Source: Porpolomopsis calyptriformis (lineage: Eukaryota; Basidiomycota; Agaricomycetes; Agaricales; Hygrophoraceae). From it: DNA of 64,000 nucleotides. The DNA is taken from the NCBI GenBank assembly GCA_951640195.1, contig OX621164.1, forward strand, positions 3,734,510-3,798,509. Direction: 5' to 3'. A program made the translations under genes and the position numbers. The notes under the pieces were generated by a model. It searched no databases. It was not told the origin of the DNA and saw only the letters and a program-made list of their open reading frames with translations. This document shows, one piece after another, positions 21,450 through 32,900 of the stretch. How positions within the stretch are numbered: the first letter of the stretch is position 1; every line of letters starts with the position of its first letter.

Positions 21450-22054
21450 CTAGAAGGGAAGGCCTAAGGGGACACGCAAAACGTCCTCGGGCAAGCTCCA
21501 AAACTTCATCTTGCTTGGGTCCAGGATATTGCCCGTGTTGGCAATGAACCTGTCCCGGATCTCGAGATCTATTGGCATCTCCTTGAAGCGAAGGTTCGGG
21601 TTGTTGATGTCATTGGTACGCCTTGTGATGAAGGCATGGACATGATTTCCACCCTGATCATACCAGTCTGCATTGGGAATTGAATGTGAGCATGTGGGAG
21701 AGGTGGAGGAAAATGTGAGGGACATTGGGGCCATGGAAGCAACGTTTTTAAATCTCCACGTCGTGGCTTTAGGGCTCGCCAGCTCATGAAATTCATCCAG
21801 GCTTCGGTAACAGTTAACTGGGGTTCTCCAGGGGCAGGGCCCAAGCCTTGGGCATTGAGGAAACGGACAAGTTCATCCTGGTCAATTGTGTATCCTGCGA
21901 AAATTCTGACCATGCTTTGTCCAAATAGATGTAAGATGTGAGATTGAGATGAAATACTATGCTTTCCAGTGTACAAACCTCGGTAGTGAGTATTGCTGGG
22001 GTGTGTAGGTGGGTGGAGGTCGTTGGGAAAGAGGAAGTAGCCTAACATCTGCAA
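21450..22054 (-). CDS. Hypothetical protein, spliced
   Basis: The - strand carries at least two exons. One reads MVRIFAGYTIDQDELVRFLN and GPAPGEPQLTVTEAWMNFMS. The other reads DQGGNHVHAFITRR, PNLRFKEMPIDLEIRDRFI and MKFWSLPEDVLRVPLG, ending at the stop at 21450. An upstream exon may begin MLGYFLFPNDLHPP. The composition looks like true protein and the frame shift is bridged by a GT-AG intron. No family recognised. It is divergent from the gene at 22168, with about 110 bp between them that could serve as a shared promoter. Confidence 0.55.
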
Positions 22055-22167
22055 ATAAACGAGATCAGCTTTATTTGGGCTGACGGGGACAGACGGTAAC
22101 GGTAGGTAGTATTCTGTCTTCTTCCTCTTGTTCTGCTGCTACTTCAAAGGATGATTGTTGTCTACAG

Positions 22168-22897
22168 ATGGTTGATTTCGACCCAGAGGATAGCAGGATT
22201 CCACAGAAACTTCGAAATAGAATCGCAAGCTGGGCCACAAAGGTGCCTAGGCTGCAGCGCTCACAGTATGGGCCGATAGACAAGTACTTGAACCTCAAGT
22301 TCCCAGATGAGATGGTGAAGCCCCAGGGGCTGATTCGGCAGATAATGTCAGAAGAGGAGGTGGAGATGGTGGTGGGGATGGAGGGCTTGGTAGAGGAGGA
22401 TGGGCTGTTGGATGTCGGTAACACGAGTATGATGAGTGTTGATTCGACAGGTATGTTGGCTCAGAAGATGTGGATGGCTCTGATTAAAGAGCTCTGCAGG
22501 ACAATATGTCTCGAAACGGGAGCAAAAACGGTACCCGGATTTTATCGTGACAAGCTATTACAACGATGAGGAGAAATACGACAAGGTTCGGCTGATTATT
22601 GAAATCGGCTCGGTTTACAAGCGAGAAGGAGAATCATCGGAGAAGGCGAAAGACGAAATTCAAAAGCAATTACACGATTACATGGTGATTCTCGGGGAAG
22701 AGGGTGCGCGATGGGCAAAAAGTGTGCTTGGTGTGGCGATACTGGGAACCGAGGTTTGTTTTAGTCGGCCACGGAGGCAGGGTGGGTCGATCGCGTTTAC
22801 GAAACCTTCGAAGTGGTATAGTTTGTATGACGGGATGTTTGTGAAGGAGATCAACAAGGTAGCGATGATGTGCAAAGAGGACGGGGGTGAGGATTAG
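22168..22897 (+). CDS. Hypothetical protein with PD-(D/E)XK-like signature, two exons
   Basis: Starts MVDFDPEDSRIPQKLRNRI. A 48-bp intron (GTATGT...TGCAG, about 22451-22499) joins ...SVDSTG to QYVSKREQKRYPDFIV, giving one continuous protein of about 225 residues ending at 22897. The second exon has YPDFIVTSYYNDE followed about 20 residues later by VRLIIEIGSVYKR. PD...(strand)ExK spacing is characteristic of the PD-(D/E)XK nuclease fold, but the usual Lys is Gly here (EIG), so it would be inactive or the resemblance is by chance. Similar single-domain proteins are common in agaricomycetes with no assigned function. Confidence 0.55.
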
Positions 22898-24282
22898 GTG
22901 TATGTATACGGAGATGGTGTATTTGTACAGCGATGTAAATGTAGGATGTAGGATTTGGATTTGGATTTGGATATGGGTAGTGCAAGACAATGAACAGGCG
23001 AAGGGGTCGAGCCAACTAAATTATCAGGTTATTGGGAGGGTGTTACTGCGTTTGTTTGCGCTAAGGGCCTCAACGACCCCTGGATCCATCATCTGTGATT
23101 TTGGATTTTGGTCTAGAACGTTGTCTTTCTCCACACATCCCGCATTATGCCCAGCCCCAGATCCAGTATATCCCGATCCCTCCCCATCTGTTTCTGCCCA
23201 GTCCAATGCTATCAGGATGAAACCTGCTATCAATATTGGTTCACCAGGCCAACATCTGGCACGACATCCTCGGATGCCTCCCAATACGGACTACAACTTG
23301 GGAATCTGTGTTAAGGAAGACTCGAGGTCTCTGCCCGAGAATTCAGATTCCGGTCATGCAAATCTCTTGAAGGGAGAGAAAGCACATACTCATAGGAAAC
23401 TCCGTGAGAAAGAGGACAAGAATGATCTGGAACCTATGCAATCCACAGCTTTGCGAGTGCCTGTGGCCACTGAGCCCACCAATAGGGTTTTAAATGACCA
23501 TTCAGCTTACAAGGGTCATGGAAGGTACGCTCAGCAAGTTTCCAAGTGCGTCTTGTCTCTTGTGTTGTTCTTTGACCAGCATTCAACATAAACTATGTCG
23601 TACCAAAACCACGATAAACACCCTTTACACTATAGATCCTGCTCACAACGAAGGGTGTGACTTTGCGTACGAGGAAGTTGTGAGAGGGAAGGAAGACCGA
23701 CAGAAAATGGATGCGGGAGATTGCAAGAGCTGCCGTGACGTGGGTGCTTCCGCCTTACCATTTCATTGCAGCTGTTGAATTAATCGATCTGAAGTATTAC
23801 GAAGCCATTGGGACCCTTCCAGATAGATTACAGCCTCCACTTTGACGCTCGCGCTCGCCGTCACCTGTATGACGGTGTCAGCATCGCGGCCTCGCTGCCA
23901 TTGCTCTAATGGACGTAGATACAAATACGGAGTTTGATGAGGGACGCCAGCGGGCACATAGATGCAGATGGTGCGCGCACGACACTAGGGTATTGGAATA
24001 TTGGATTCTTGAATACGCAAGAGGTGTCGGAGATCAACGAAAAAGCGAAAGAGATGCACAGGGTGAAAATGGTGAAGGTAAAAGGGGAGGTTGTGAGAGG
24101 GGCTACACATTTTAGAATAGATATTGTTGACACAGCTCATTCACCGACTTGCCTCCATTGTCATTCCTTCAATGGGACCGAAGTCGATCTCAACCTCAAT
24201 ACCTCTCCCCTACCGCATCTGGTCAATCTTCATCTTTTGGAGTACCATTGGCCGGGGGTGATTCATCTACTGGTTATCATGC
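22898..24282. other. No confident gene
   Basis: 22945-22980 is a TTTGGA repeat. An open stretch at 23090-23590 (+) and another at 23024-23284 (-) overlap; neither shows a family or clear intron structure. 23880-24120 (+) has open frames without similarity. Confidence 0.4.
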
Positions 24283-24716
24283 TAACTGGCTGTGAGAAAC
24301 ATCTGGGTGCTGACCCCTCCGCGCTTACGCTGGTAATCAATCTTGCATTTATTTACGAGTCGCAAGGACAATATGACAAGGCTGAGACCCTTTACAAGCG
24401 GGCGTTAGCTGCCTCCGAGGAACACCTGGGTGCCGACCACCCATCCACGCTTGCGTTGGTGAACAACTCATAGCGACAATATGACAAGGCTAAGACCCTC
24501 CACAGGCAGGCATTAGTTGGCTCCAAGCGTTATCTGGATGCTGACCACCCAGACACACTTACATCGCTATCGCTGAACAACCTCGCATTTGTTTGCAATT
24601 CACAAGAACCACACGACAGGGCTAAGGCACTCTTCAAGTGGGCACCAGCTGGCTGCGAGGAACATCTTGGCGTCAATCACCCATCCAAGTTTATGTGGCT
24701 GGCTATTTGCTGCTGA
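24283..24716 (+). pseudogene. Decayed TPR (kinesin light chain-type) repeat gene fragment
   Basis: Three tandem 42-residue units are visible: GCEKHLGADPSALTLVINLA / YDKAETLYKRALAASEEHLG; YDKAKTLHRQALVGSKRYLD; and HDRAKALFKWAPAGCEEHLG. This is the TPR_10/TPR_12 type found at the C-terminus of fungal NACHT/NB-ARC (NLR-like) proteins. A stop (TAG at about 24471) interrupts unit 2, the spacing is shortened, and no NTPase or effector domain is present upstream. It is a remnant. Confidence 0.85.
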
Positions 24717-24851
24717 ATTCATGAAACTCATCCGTGAGCGGTGATCCGGTAGCATGTGGGATTACTCTGTAGCTACAGCAGAAAGACAAAGGGCACACAC
24801 CAAAAGGAATGTACAAAAGAAAGGGTCCGGTCGATCCTTTGTTTATACGGC

Positions 24852-25984
24852 TTAATAACTAGGCGAAAGGCCCCGTTCCTCCTCCACCCACCAGCTTTCG
24901 AGTATGGCCATCTGTCCCCAGTAGACCCATTTGGCAGTAATGCCCATTCCCTCATGCAGAGTGGCTGCTACGCACGACTCCAGGAGCATTGTGATTTCGT
25001 CGCTGGTGTCTGTTGTAGACGCACCTGTGGCACTGTCCTTCGAGAGAGTGGGGTAGAACCAGGTATCTTGCCGGTCCCTGCAGAGGTCAAGTGCCACTTT
25101 GCTGAAGGAGCCGCCAAACAATGCACTGGGAAGATCTTGTCCATCATGTCGCTGGTTGAAGTCAGAGATGTCGAGCGGAGTGATTGATTTGACCAGCATA
25201 AAGGATCCCCCAGAGGTGGATGACGTCAAGCGTTTGTGGAATAAATGGTCCGCTTGACACAGAATGCCCCCCCCCGTCATAATCGCTCCAACCAAAGCGG
25301 GAGCTTCTACAGCAATGTTGGCAATGTAATATGCACGATTAAGGCTGGATTCGCGGGGTGTTTTATGGAGCACGCGGTGTTTTAGAAGGAACCGGAGGAA
25401 CAACCACACTAGGCGCAGGAGCACGTCGCACTCGCGTCCGCTGCCGTAGAGAACATAGTTAGTAGAAATAAGAAGTTAGTATAAACCATGCTTGCCAATT
25501 AACTCTCGCACAAGCAATCAAGAATATTTTGACGTTTGTTTCTAGATCGGCTAGAAAGGAATCGTTTTTCTGTGCCATAATCTGTGACCCTTCAGCCTCA
25601 GGTAGCTGCACCGATTCCCCAATGAAATGGAGAAACTATGGCGCACATGAACAATGAAGATCAGCACAGTAAGACAAGACAAAGAGCAAAACAAACCTGA
25701 TCCCACAGAGGTGATGCATTTTTCACAGGGAGGCGGAGGCAGGTCGAATGGGCAAAGAATTGTACGCTTGCATCTGTCACCCGCAAGCGGACAGGTTTAG
25801 TGCGGCTGCTGAAGTACAGATCAACGGACAGACACTTGGAGCGAGGAATAAAGACATACATGTTAGGGCGAACTCTCATTTGATAGGCGTGAGTCTCCCA
25901 GACTTGCCACCAAAGCTGCCCAACAATATCAATATCCCCATTGTAACATCTCGTTCGTCCTGGAACATCATGTTGTGCGGACAT
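24852..25984 (-). CDS. Hypothetical protein(s), structure unresolved
   Basis: Two long open stretches on the - strand. 25661-25984 reads GQLWWQVWETHAYQMRVRP, MYVFIPRSKCLSVDLYF and VKNASPLWDQ. 24852-25424 reads NRAYYIANIAVEAPALVGAI, FMLVKSITPLDIS and DEITMLLESCVAATLHEGMG. GT follows WDQ, suggesting an intron. Whether they form one gene is unclear, and no family is recognised. Confidence 0.3.
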
Positions 25985-26504
25985 GTTGCAAAGTACTTTC
26001 TGGTTGAAAGAGTGTGTAAGAGGAGTTTTATAGTTGCGGGATAAAACAACTGACGGTCACCTTTGATTTTTTGTTGAGTAAGTGACGGGGAAGAGAAAGT
26101 TCTAAATCGCAATGCTCAGACGGTAGCCTTGGTTTTATAGTCACTCGCCGTGCCAAAGCCACCATCCGAACGCTTAAATTAGTAACGATGCCACATCACA
26201 TGTTGGATCTTTCTGTGGACGTTCTGTGGACGTTGGTACATTTTCGGCTCCGAGCCTTCGCCGTATGGTATTTTCTGCATATTGGTCTGTCCTTTTCATG
26301 CCCAGGAACTGCCGCTATCTCTCTTTGAAAGTTGCAGCCTAAGTAGGTGAACATATTTTAAGGGTGGAGCAGTGCAGGTCGAAGCAGCGTTGATGATCGT
26401 TGGATTCTCTTCTTTCGATCTTGCTCTGTGACTCTGTGGCGGTGACGTCAAAGCGTGAGCAATTCAAACAGCTACAACAGTCATCTCCTTAACTAGCGAC
26501 GCCC

Positions 26505-27762
26505 ATGACAAACGTCACTGACCGGGAACAAGCTCAGCTTGATAAATCTCTGCCTACCCCGTGGTACAATACAAGTGTCGAACAGCTGGAAGATGAGAAA
26601 ACCGCCGCCGATCTTCTAGCCGTTGTCGTTCTTAATGCGCGCAATATCTATGCTGCGCACGATCAACCGTTGGATCAGACATACTTGGATACTTCGGCTT
26701 GCAAGAACCTCCTTGCGGACAACCCAGAGCTTCTCATAATGCTCAAAGAAGCCCATTTAATGAAGAAATACCAGAAAATCCGTAACCACCGTATGCACCA
26801 ACCCTGTTACCGCGACCTGTGTTGACTCCATATCTCTTGCAGATTTGCTCAAAAAGATGACAACCCCGACTAATGCGCAATTTCTACCCGATGATCTGCC
26901 TGAGGCACCGTCGTCGCCCGAAAGGTCACCAATAACCAAACAGCGGATTGTTGGATTTCTGGAGGAGATTGAGTCAGAATTGCGGGAGTACCTTTTAGGG
27001 CAGCGTAAGCTACCCCTGTGGACCCCCGACGACTCATTCGATTGGTCCCGGGATCTTCATTTCAAAGATCTAGCGATCCCCTCGATCGACGGTTCGCCGA
27101 GCTTACTGCTGCATGATCTTGGTAGATGGTCTAGTGGCAAGCATGAAATTTCAGGCCGAATTGACAGAATGTTCAGGAAGAATAGAAACATGTCAGTCAA
27201 GACTCCTTTCGATGTATTATAATTGACAGCATTTTCCAGCCTACTCTGCAATACTTCAGGCTCGGGCAAGACAAGGTTGATTCTTGAAGGTCTATCTCAT
27301 CGTTGGGGCCTTTACTTCACATGCGTTGCCGATCAGTCCACCATTGGTTCTAAGGACGTGACAAATATCATCTCTGACACTCTTGAACACACCAGCGGCT
27401 TTCACTCACCGCTACCTTTCTTTCTCGGTGGTGATTCTAAAAGATTTCGCGACGCACGCGATCACAATGAAGTCGTGGCCAAACGCCGGTTCGAACAGGT
27501 CCTACTGAGCCGTTTGCTAATCATGGAGAGGTTCCTCGCACTGGCCTATGAAATAGACTCAACATTAACGCAGAATCATCAACGTCTCTGGCTACTGTTA
27601 CAAGTGACTCCCACCGCCATATGTTCACGGGATATTTTTCACGAATTTGCGGCAGTCGGTTTGAGGCGGGCTCCCAACGAGGTTCTGGGGATGATCCAGA
27701 CTGTCTTTAGCCGCATCATGGCACTAATATCCGAGTCGGCATCATCAGGGACCCATTATTAA
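26505..27762 (+). pseudogene. 3'-truncated P-loop NTPase gene
   Basis: Starts at ATG 26505 (MTNVTDREQAQLDKSLPTPW). Three exons give a ~340-residue N-terminal region (ADLLAVVVLNARNIYAAHD; EEIESELREYLLGQRKLPLW) and then a Walker A motif in LLCNTSGSGKTRLILEGLSH followed by WGLYFTCVAD. This is a common agaricomycete family in which the P-loop is followed by several hundred more residues including Walker B. Here the frame stops at 27760, about 140 residues after the P-loop, and satellite DNA begins within ~100 bp. The gene therefore looks severed at the edge of the 27.8-38.1 kb island. No continuation was found on the other side. Confidence 0.65.
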
Positions 27763-27829
27763 CAAAATGACCAAAATGCTGGCACAAAATTAATTCAAAA
27801 TTCTTTGGGGGATCGTTAGGGCATCCCAA

Positions 27830-29990
27830 TACAATCAGTTTAAGCCATAAATTAAAAAAATCGGCGGTCCCATTCTTGAGATATATGTAAAATACTCCAT
27901 TTATACCATTATGCAGCCCAGCTATTGTATTGCACTCTATAAATCACAATTTCATGTCCATTCGATAGGCACAGTAAACTAATGGTGGGCCCACAGAAAA
28001 TTCCGATTTTTAGAGCATTTGGTATGTCGTGGTGGAAGATAGTAAGGTTTTAGGAGGAGGCATAAGTATAAGTAGCTATAGACTGCTCTAAAAATCGGGG
28101 TTTCATATTCAATCGATAGCCCCAGTGTCATAGAGGTGGGGAATACAAAAATCCCGATTTATGGACCATTTGGGGTACCGCAATCAGTGATATAAGGGGT
28201 ATGGGGGGGTATATCTCCAACTTATCACAGAGCTCTTTAAAAATCAGGATTTTATGTTCAATCGATAGCACTAGTGTCACAGATACTGGGAATACAAAAA
28301 TCCTGATTTATAGACCATTTGGGGTACCGCAATAAGCTATATAAGGGGTATGGGGGGGTATATCTCCAACTTATCACAGAGGTCTTTAAAAATCAGGATT
28401 TCATGTTCAATCGATAGCAGTAGTGTCATAGAGGCTCGGAATAACAAAATCCTGATGTATAGGCAGAATAAGGTACTGCAATAAGCCATATAAGGGGTAT
28501 GGGGGGGTATATCTCCAACTTATTACAGAGGTCTTTAAAAACCTGGGTTTTATATTCAATCAATAGCCCCAGTGTCATAGAGGTGGGGAATACAAAAATC
28601 CTAAGTTATAGACCATTTGGGGTACCGCAATCAGTTATATAAGGGGTATGGGGGGGTATATCTCCAACTTATTACAGACATCTTTAAACATCATAATTTC
28701 ATGTTCAATCAATAGCACTAGTGTCATAGATGCTCGGAATAACAATATATGGGTAGAATAAGGCACTCCAATAAGGTATATAAAGGGTATGAGGGAGTAT
28801 ATCTCCAACTTATCACAGACCTCTTTAAACATCACAATTTCATGTTCAATCAATAGCACCAGTGTCATAGATGCTCGGAATAACAATATATGGTCAGAAT
28901 GAGGTACTGCAATAAGCTATATAAGGGGTATGGGGGAGTATATCTCCAACTTATCACAGACCTCTTTAAACATCACAATTTCATGTTCAATCAATAGCAC
29001 CAGTGTTACAGATGCTCGGAATGACAATATATGGACAGAATGAGGCACTGCAATAAGCTATATAAGGGGTATAGGGGGGTATATCTCTAACTTATCACAG
29101 AGCTCTCTGAGCATCAGGATTTCATGTTCAATCAATAGCACCTGTGTTACAAACATTGGGAATAGTCCAATCATCATGTGTAGATAGACTGGGGTGCCGC
29201 AAGAAGTATACAGGAGGTAGGGGGGGGTATACCTTCAAGTTATCACAGAGCTCTCTGAGCATCAGGATTTCATGTTCAATCAATAGCATCAGTGTTATAA
29301 ACATTGGGAATAGTCTAATCCTCGTGTATGGATTGACTAGGGTGCCGCAATAAGTATATAAGATATCATGGGGTGGTATACCTTTAACTTATCAGAGAGC
29401 TCTCTAATCATCGGGATTTTATGTTAAATCAACAGCATTAGTGTTACAAAGGTCAGGAGTAGTCTAATCCTCATGTGTGGAATGATTGGGGTATAGTATG
29501 TAAGAAGTATCAGATGATATACCTTCAACTTATCACAGAGCTCTCCGAGTATCAGGATTTTATGTTCAATCAATAGCATGAGTATTACAAAGGTTAGGAA
29601 TAGTTCAATCATCACGTGTGGATTAACTAGGGTGCCGCAATAAGTATACAACAGGTATGGGAGGGTATACCTTCAACTTATCAGAGAGCCCTCTAAGCAT
29701 CAGGATTTTATGTTCAATCAATAGCATTGGTGCTACAAACATCAGGAGTAGTCCAATCCTCATGTGCGGAATAATTGGGGTACCGTAATTAGCATGCAAG
29801 AGGTATCAGAGGTTATACCTTCAACTTCTCACCGAGCTCTCTAACCATCAGCATGTTATGTTCAATCAATAGCATTAGTGTGATAACATCCCAGAATAAC
29901 CACATCCCCATGGGCAGACTGATTGGGGTACCACAATGAGCAGTGTAACACATATAGGTAGAATAGACCTGTGAATATATAATCTTCAAA
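27830..29990. repeat. AT-rich satellite, ~140-150 bp units, about 13-14 copies
   Basis: The marker TATCTCCAACTTATCACAGA, later TATACCTTCAACTTATCA, recurs near 28211, 28360, 28509, 28659, 28799, 28939, 29081, 29229, 29379, 29519, 29667 and 29816. Other shared words are TGTTCAATCAATAGCA and GGGGTACCGCAATAAG. Early units contain two complementary words (AAAATCAGGATTT and AAAATCCTGATTT) about 50 bases apart. Repeated short - strand open frames are by-products. The array ends within a few bases of the stop codon of the large - strand gene. Confidence 0.92.
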
Positions 29991-29998
29991 TCGATACA

Positions 29999-32900
29999 TT
30001 AGCTACTAGATTGCTCTGATCCTGGCTCATCTGTGTACTCTAATGAATCGGAATCGGAATCAGACTCTAAATCTGCCCGTTCCCTAGCAGCCTTGACTCT
30101 TGACTGAGATCTACCTACTATATGTCTTCCTGAACCTGAATCTTCTCTCTCCGCATCTTTCCTAGCAGCGTTCATTCTTGACCGAGTTATCCGCACACCA
30201 CTCACCCCCTTTCTTCCCTCGTCTTTCTGGGCAGCCTTGGCCTTTGAGCGAGTAACCCTAACCTGTTGCTCTTTCCCGCTCTCTGAACCTGAAGGATTGT
30301 TGTCTGCTTTCCGTCTCACAGGAGGCTTTCGTTTTTGGTAGATTTTGGCAGACTTTCGGCTCCGAATAGGTGGTTTTATCGATCTCCCCAAGGTTTCATC
30401 TAGTCGTCTCTGAAGTATATTCTTTGAAGCATGAGGCCTTTTTAGGACCTGAGTTCGTGGACGCGCAGCCACCTCTTTCCCAATTTCTTCAATCCGATAG
30501 AACTTTGAATTCGAAATAAAGTTGATCTTGCCTGATTTCATCCCCCATATGACTTGTTTCCCCTTTTTATTCGATAGGCCACCTACAGGAAGGCATTGTA
30601 ACTGGCCAAATATGTTGTCCAATTCACGGCAGAGCTGATCACCTTCATCCATATCCCAATCCACAAGATATTGGTGGTAAGTGGAGATATATCCTCCAGG
30701 CTTGGTGTATGGTTTCCAGACTGAATTCTCTGGGATCTGGATAGTTTGTTCAGGGAAGAAGGTTGCCCGACGTGCTGAAAATGATAGATCACGGGAGTGA
30801 CTCAAAGGAAGCTTTCCTTTAAGGCCACAGCTCGAAGGAAGGAATCGGCAACGGTCAATGCCTATGATATGCTGAATCGCAGGTACCGTCCAAGTCTCCA
30901 TTGCTTCCTGAACTGTGGTTGGCTTGGGTAAAACACCTGCTGATGCAAACTGCTCTGCCAGACTTAGCCACAGCTGATGCGTGAACTCAACAAACAACAG
31001 CTTCGTGTAAAGCAGTTCAGGAGCTTCCCAGTCATCATCCAACCTCCATTCCCTAAGGAAAATCTCTGGCTCGGTTTCCAACAGTTTCTGAATTCTTGAC
31101 CAAGATGGATCGGGACCCCAAGGGCACGCATCTTGCTGATACATTTGAATAAGGTGATATGGCTGGTTGGCTTGAGTTGCCTGTGGCTTCTTCAAGGACT
31201 GTCCATACGCTTGGATAACCTCAGCTGGATCCTCCTCCGGTAGTTCTCTTAGAGATAGCACTCCTTTCTTCAACTTGAGGTCGTGAAGAAAGAACATTCC
31301 GAACCTCCACATTATCGAACTGAAACGAAGGTCTCGCAACACATCATTCAAGAATGTGTGCTTTATCCTTGGCGTGACCATGGTGTGCTTAATCAGGTGG
31401 ATGATAAGCGTAGCCATCATTCCATAGTTGCTTGGTCGATTTCGTGAAAGGTGTAGTTGGACGTTTTGAAACTCTGCTAGCCTTCTTGCCAACAACTTGA
31501 AAAAGAGGCTCGACTTGATCCAAATGATAGGGTCAGATGACATATAGTCTTGTGCCTGGCAATCATTAGACATTTCTAGTTTGCAGTTATTTCGCTGCTT
31601 ACCTTTTCAGATGCTACATCAAGAAGCTTTATAATGGCTAACCCACTCCCTCTAACTTCTTCTCTAACGCCGAATGACTGGATTTGAGAAGATTGAAACA
31701 GCTTTTTCCAGTGATCACAGCTAGTCATGAATCGGTCATTTGTCTTGACTGCATCACAGTCATCACATAGGTAGTTCGTTTGGCCAGGAAGTCGCACCAC
31801 CTCAAAGCAAAGGTTGTAGCTGGATCGGAAGCAAAGGTGTACAAGCCGACTTTTCTTCAACTTGGTTTCAGCCTGTCTCCCTCCATAAGCTCCAAACATG
31901 GCAGTATAATGGGTCATTCCTTTTTTCATCCCCATAAGGTCGTACGAGTCGTCGATCCTATCTAACCTCCACAGCCCTACCAATGGCTCCTGATCCTCCC
32001 TAGAAGGAGGATGGTATGAAATCCCAAGATCAAGCAAGAGTTCTCCATGCGATCGGTCCTTCATATAATCCCAGTCCATGTTAGGAATCATCGAACAGAG
32101 TGCCTGATATATATTCTCGGTTGGGTGGTGCTGCTTAGAGAGCAGTTTGATACCTCGAGCATCTACAACAAAGAAAAAGGACCCGAATCGGCCTAGGAGA
32201 TCGGGCTGGTTATTTATGATGTCGCAGAGAGTGGTTCGCATGGAAGAAAATGCTTCAGGTGTGAGGGGAATGGTCTTGGTCGTACGTCTTGTCCCTATTT
32301 TCCATTGGAGATTACTGACGCTTGTAGGAAGATACTCCATAATTCCGGTGTAGTTGGCTAAAACCACTGGCAGAGCAGGCATGATCACTTGTGAGAACCA
32401 CAACTCCTGTACCTCCCTTGGCATCAGAGTAGTCATTCTATGCGTTCCTGGGTCTTTCCTAATCATACGAGGGAAGAAGACGTAGGTGTTAAATTGGCCT
32501 GATCCTTGACCCATCTGCCCGAAATGGGTATGTGGCAAGGCACTAAGTGGATACCTTTTAGACCTCTGCCTAGGATTTCGAGTGGTAGGTGGTTGTAGAA
32601 CCTGGACATAGACATGATTGTTGATAGAGAATGGAGGTTTGTCGTCTAACAGTGGAAGAAGGTGAATATTGATTGGACCAATGAACTGTGGTTTATGCGT
32701 GACCCATATGACGCTGTCGATATCCACCGACACTGACACTTCTTCATCGTCCAGGTTTACTCTATCCTTCTCCAAGTCGAAGTAGATGAATTTGTTGTTG
32801 CGTGCTTTACCTTTTACAAACACACCCTGGCTCTCTGATGTCCCTTCCACCCCTCCCGCCTCATCCAACATATCCTGAGCACCCATCACAGTCACATCTG

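Noticed and set aside
28635..29651. - strand open frames with a repeating LLIEHEI-type peptide in the AT-rich satellite
   Set aside because: Unit lengths vary between 140 and 150 bp and break the frame; the peptide repeats only because the DNA does.
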